A stretch of 6,273 nt of DNA from Polaromonas sp. YR568 (GTDB taxonomy: Bacteria; Pseudomonadota; Gammaproteobacteria; Burkholderiales; Burkholderiaceae), in assembly GCA_945871335.1 (NCBI GenBank), contig CAMBWM010000138.1:1-6273 (forward strand), given 5' to 3'. The notes under the pieces were generated by a model. That model was not told where the DNA came from, did not search any database, and saw only the letters and a program-made list of their open reading frames with translations. The position numbers were made by a program, and so were the translations under genes. Within the stretch, counting starts at the first letter, position 1; every line of letters starts with the position of its first letter. Shown one piece after another: positions 6,272-6,273 of the stretch.

Positions 6272-6273
6272 GC

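Overview
The window holds a phosphate-specific transport (Pst) operon with its Pho regulators, preceded by an unrelated multidrug-transporter gene. Every gene lies on the minus strand, so transcription runs from right to left. The proteins resemble proteobacterial Pst and Pho components throughout. The order pstS-pstC-pstA-pstB-phoU-phoB, the moderately GC-rich coding sequence and the NorM-type MATE neighbour suggest a betaproteobacterium, most likely Burkholderiales (Comamonadaceae-like). That placement is inference from gene order and sequence character, not from a marker gene.

From high to low coordinates: the 3' end of an unrecognised gene (6116-6271) overlaps by 4 bases the GTG start of a MATE efflux transporter (4764-6119). 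A 139-base intergenic region follows (4625-4763). It carries a hairpin after the MATE gene, a 7-5-7 palindrome of TGTCA-type half-sites, a well-formed Pho box, a probable -10 element and a short inverted repeat near the likely transcription start. Next is pstS (3593-4624), the periplasmic phosphate-binding protein. A strong intrinsic terminator or attenuator sits in the 81-base gap between pstS and pstC. Then come pstC (2498-3511) and pstA (1636-2496), one base apart; a 68-base gap; pstB (791-1567); phoU (87-788), two bases after pstB; and the first 30 codons of phoB (1-90), whose ATG overlaps the phoU stop.

Together, PstS captures phosphate in the periplasm, PstC and PstA form the inner-membrane channel, PstB supplies ATP hydrolysis, PhoU relays transporter state to the Pho sensor kinase (not in the window), and PhoB activates Pho-box promoters. 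Because phoB is apparently the last visible gene of a Pho-box-driven operon and is coupled to phoU, the layout implies positive autoregulation. The terminator after pstS would give more binding protein than membrane components.

This is a canonical system, and I found no convincing evidence of a previously undescribed one. The useful observations concern control elements and gene starts: two start corrections, a partial gene at the right edge, the Pho box and palindrome, and the internal terminator. No tRNA, rRNA, insertion sequence or CRISPR array is visible, and no stretch over 300 bases lacks a gene.
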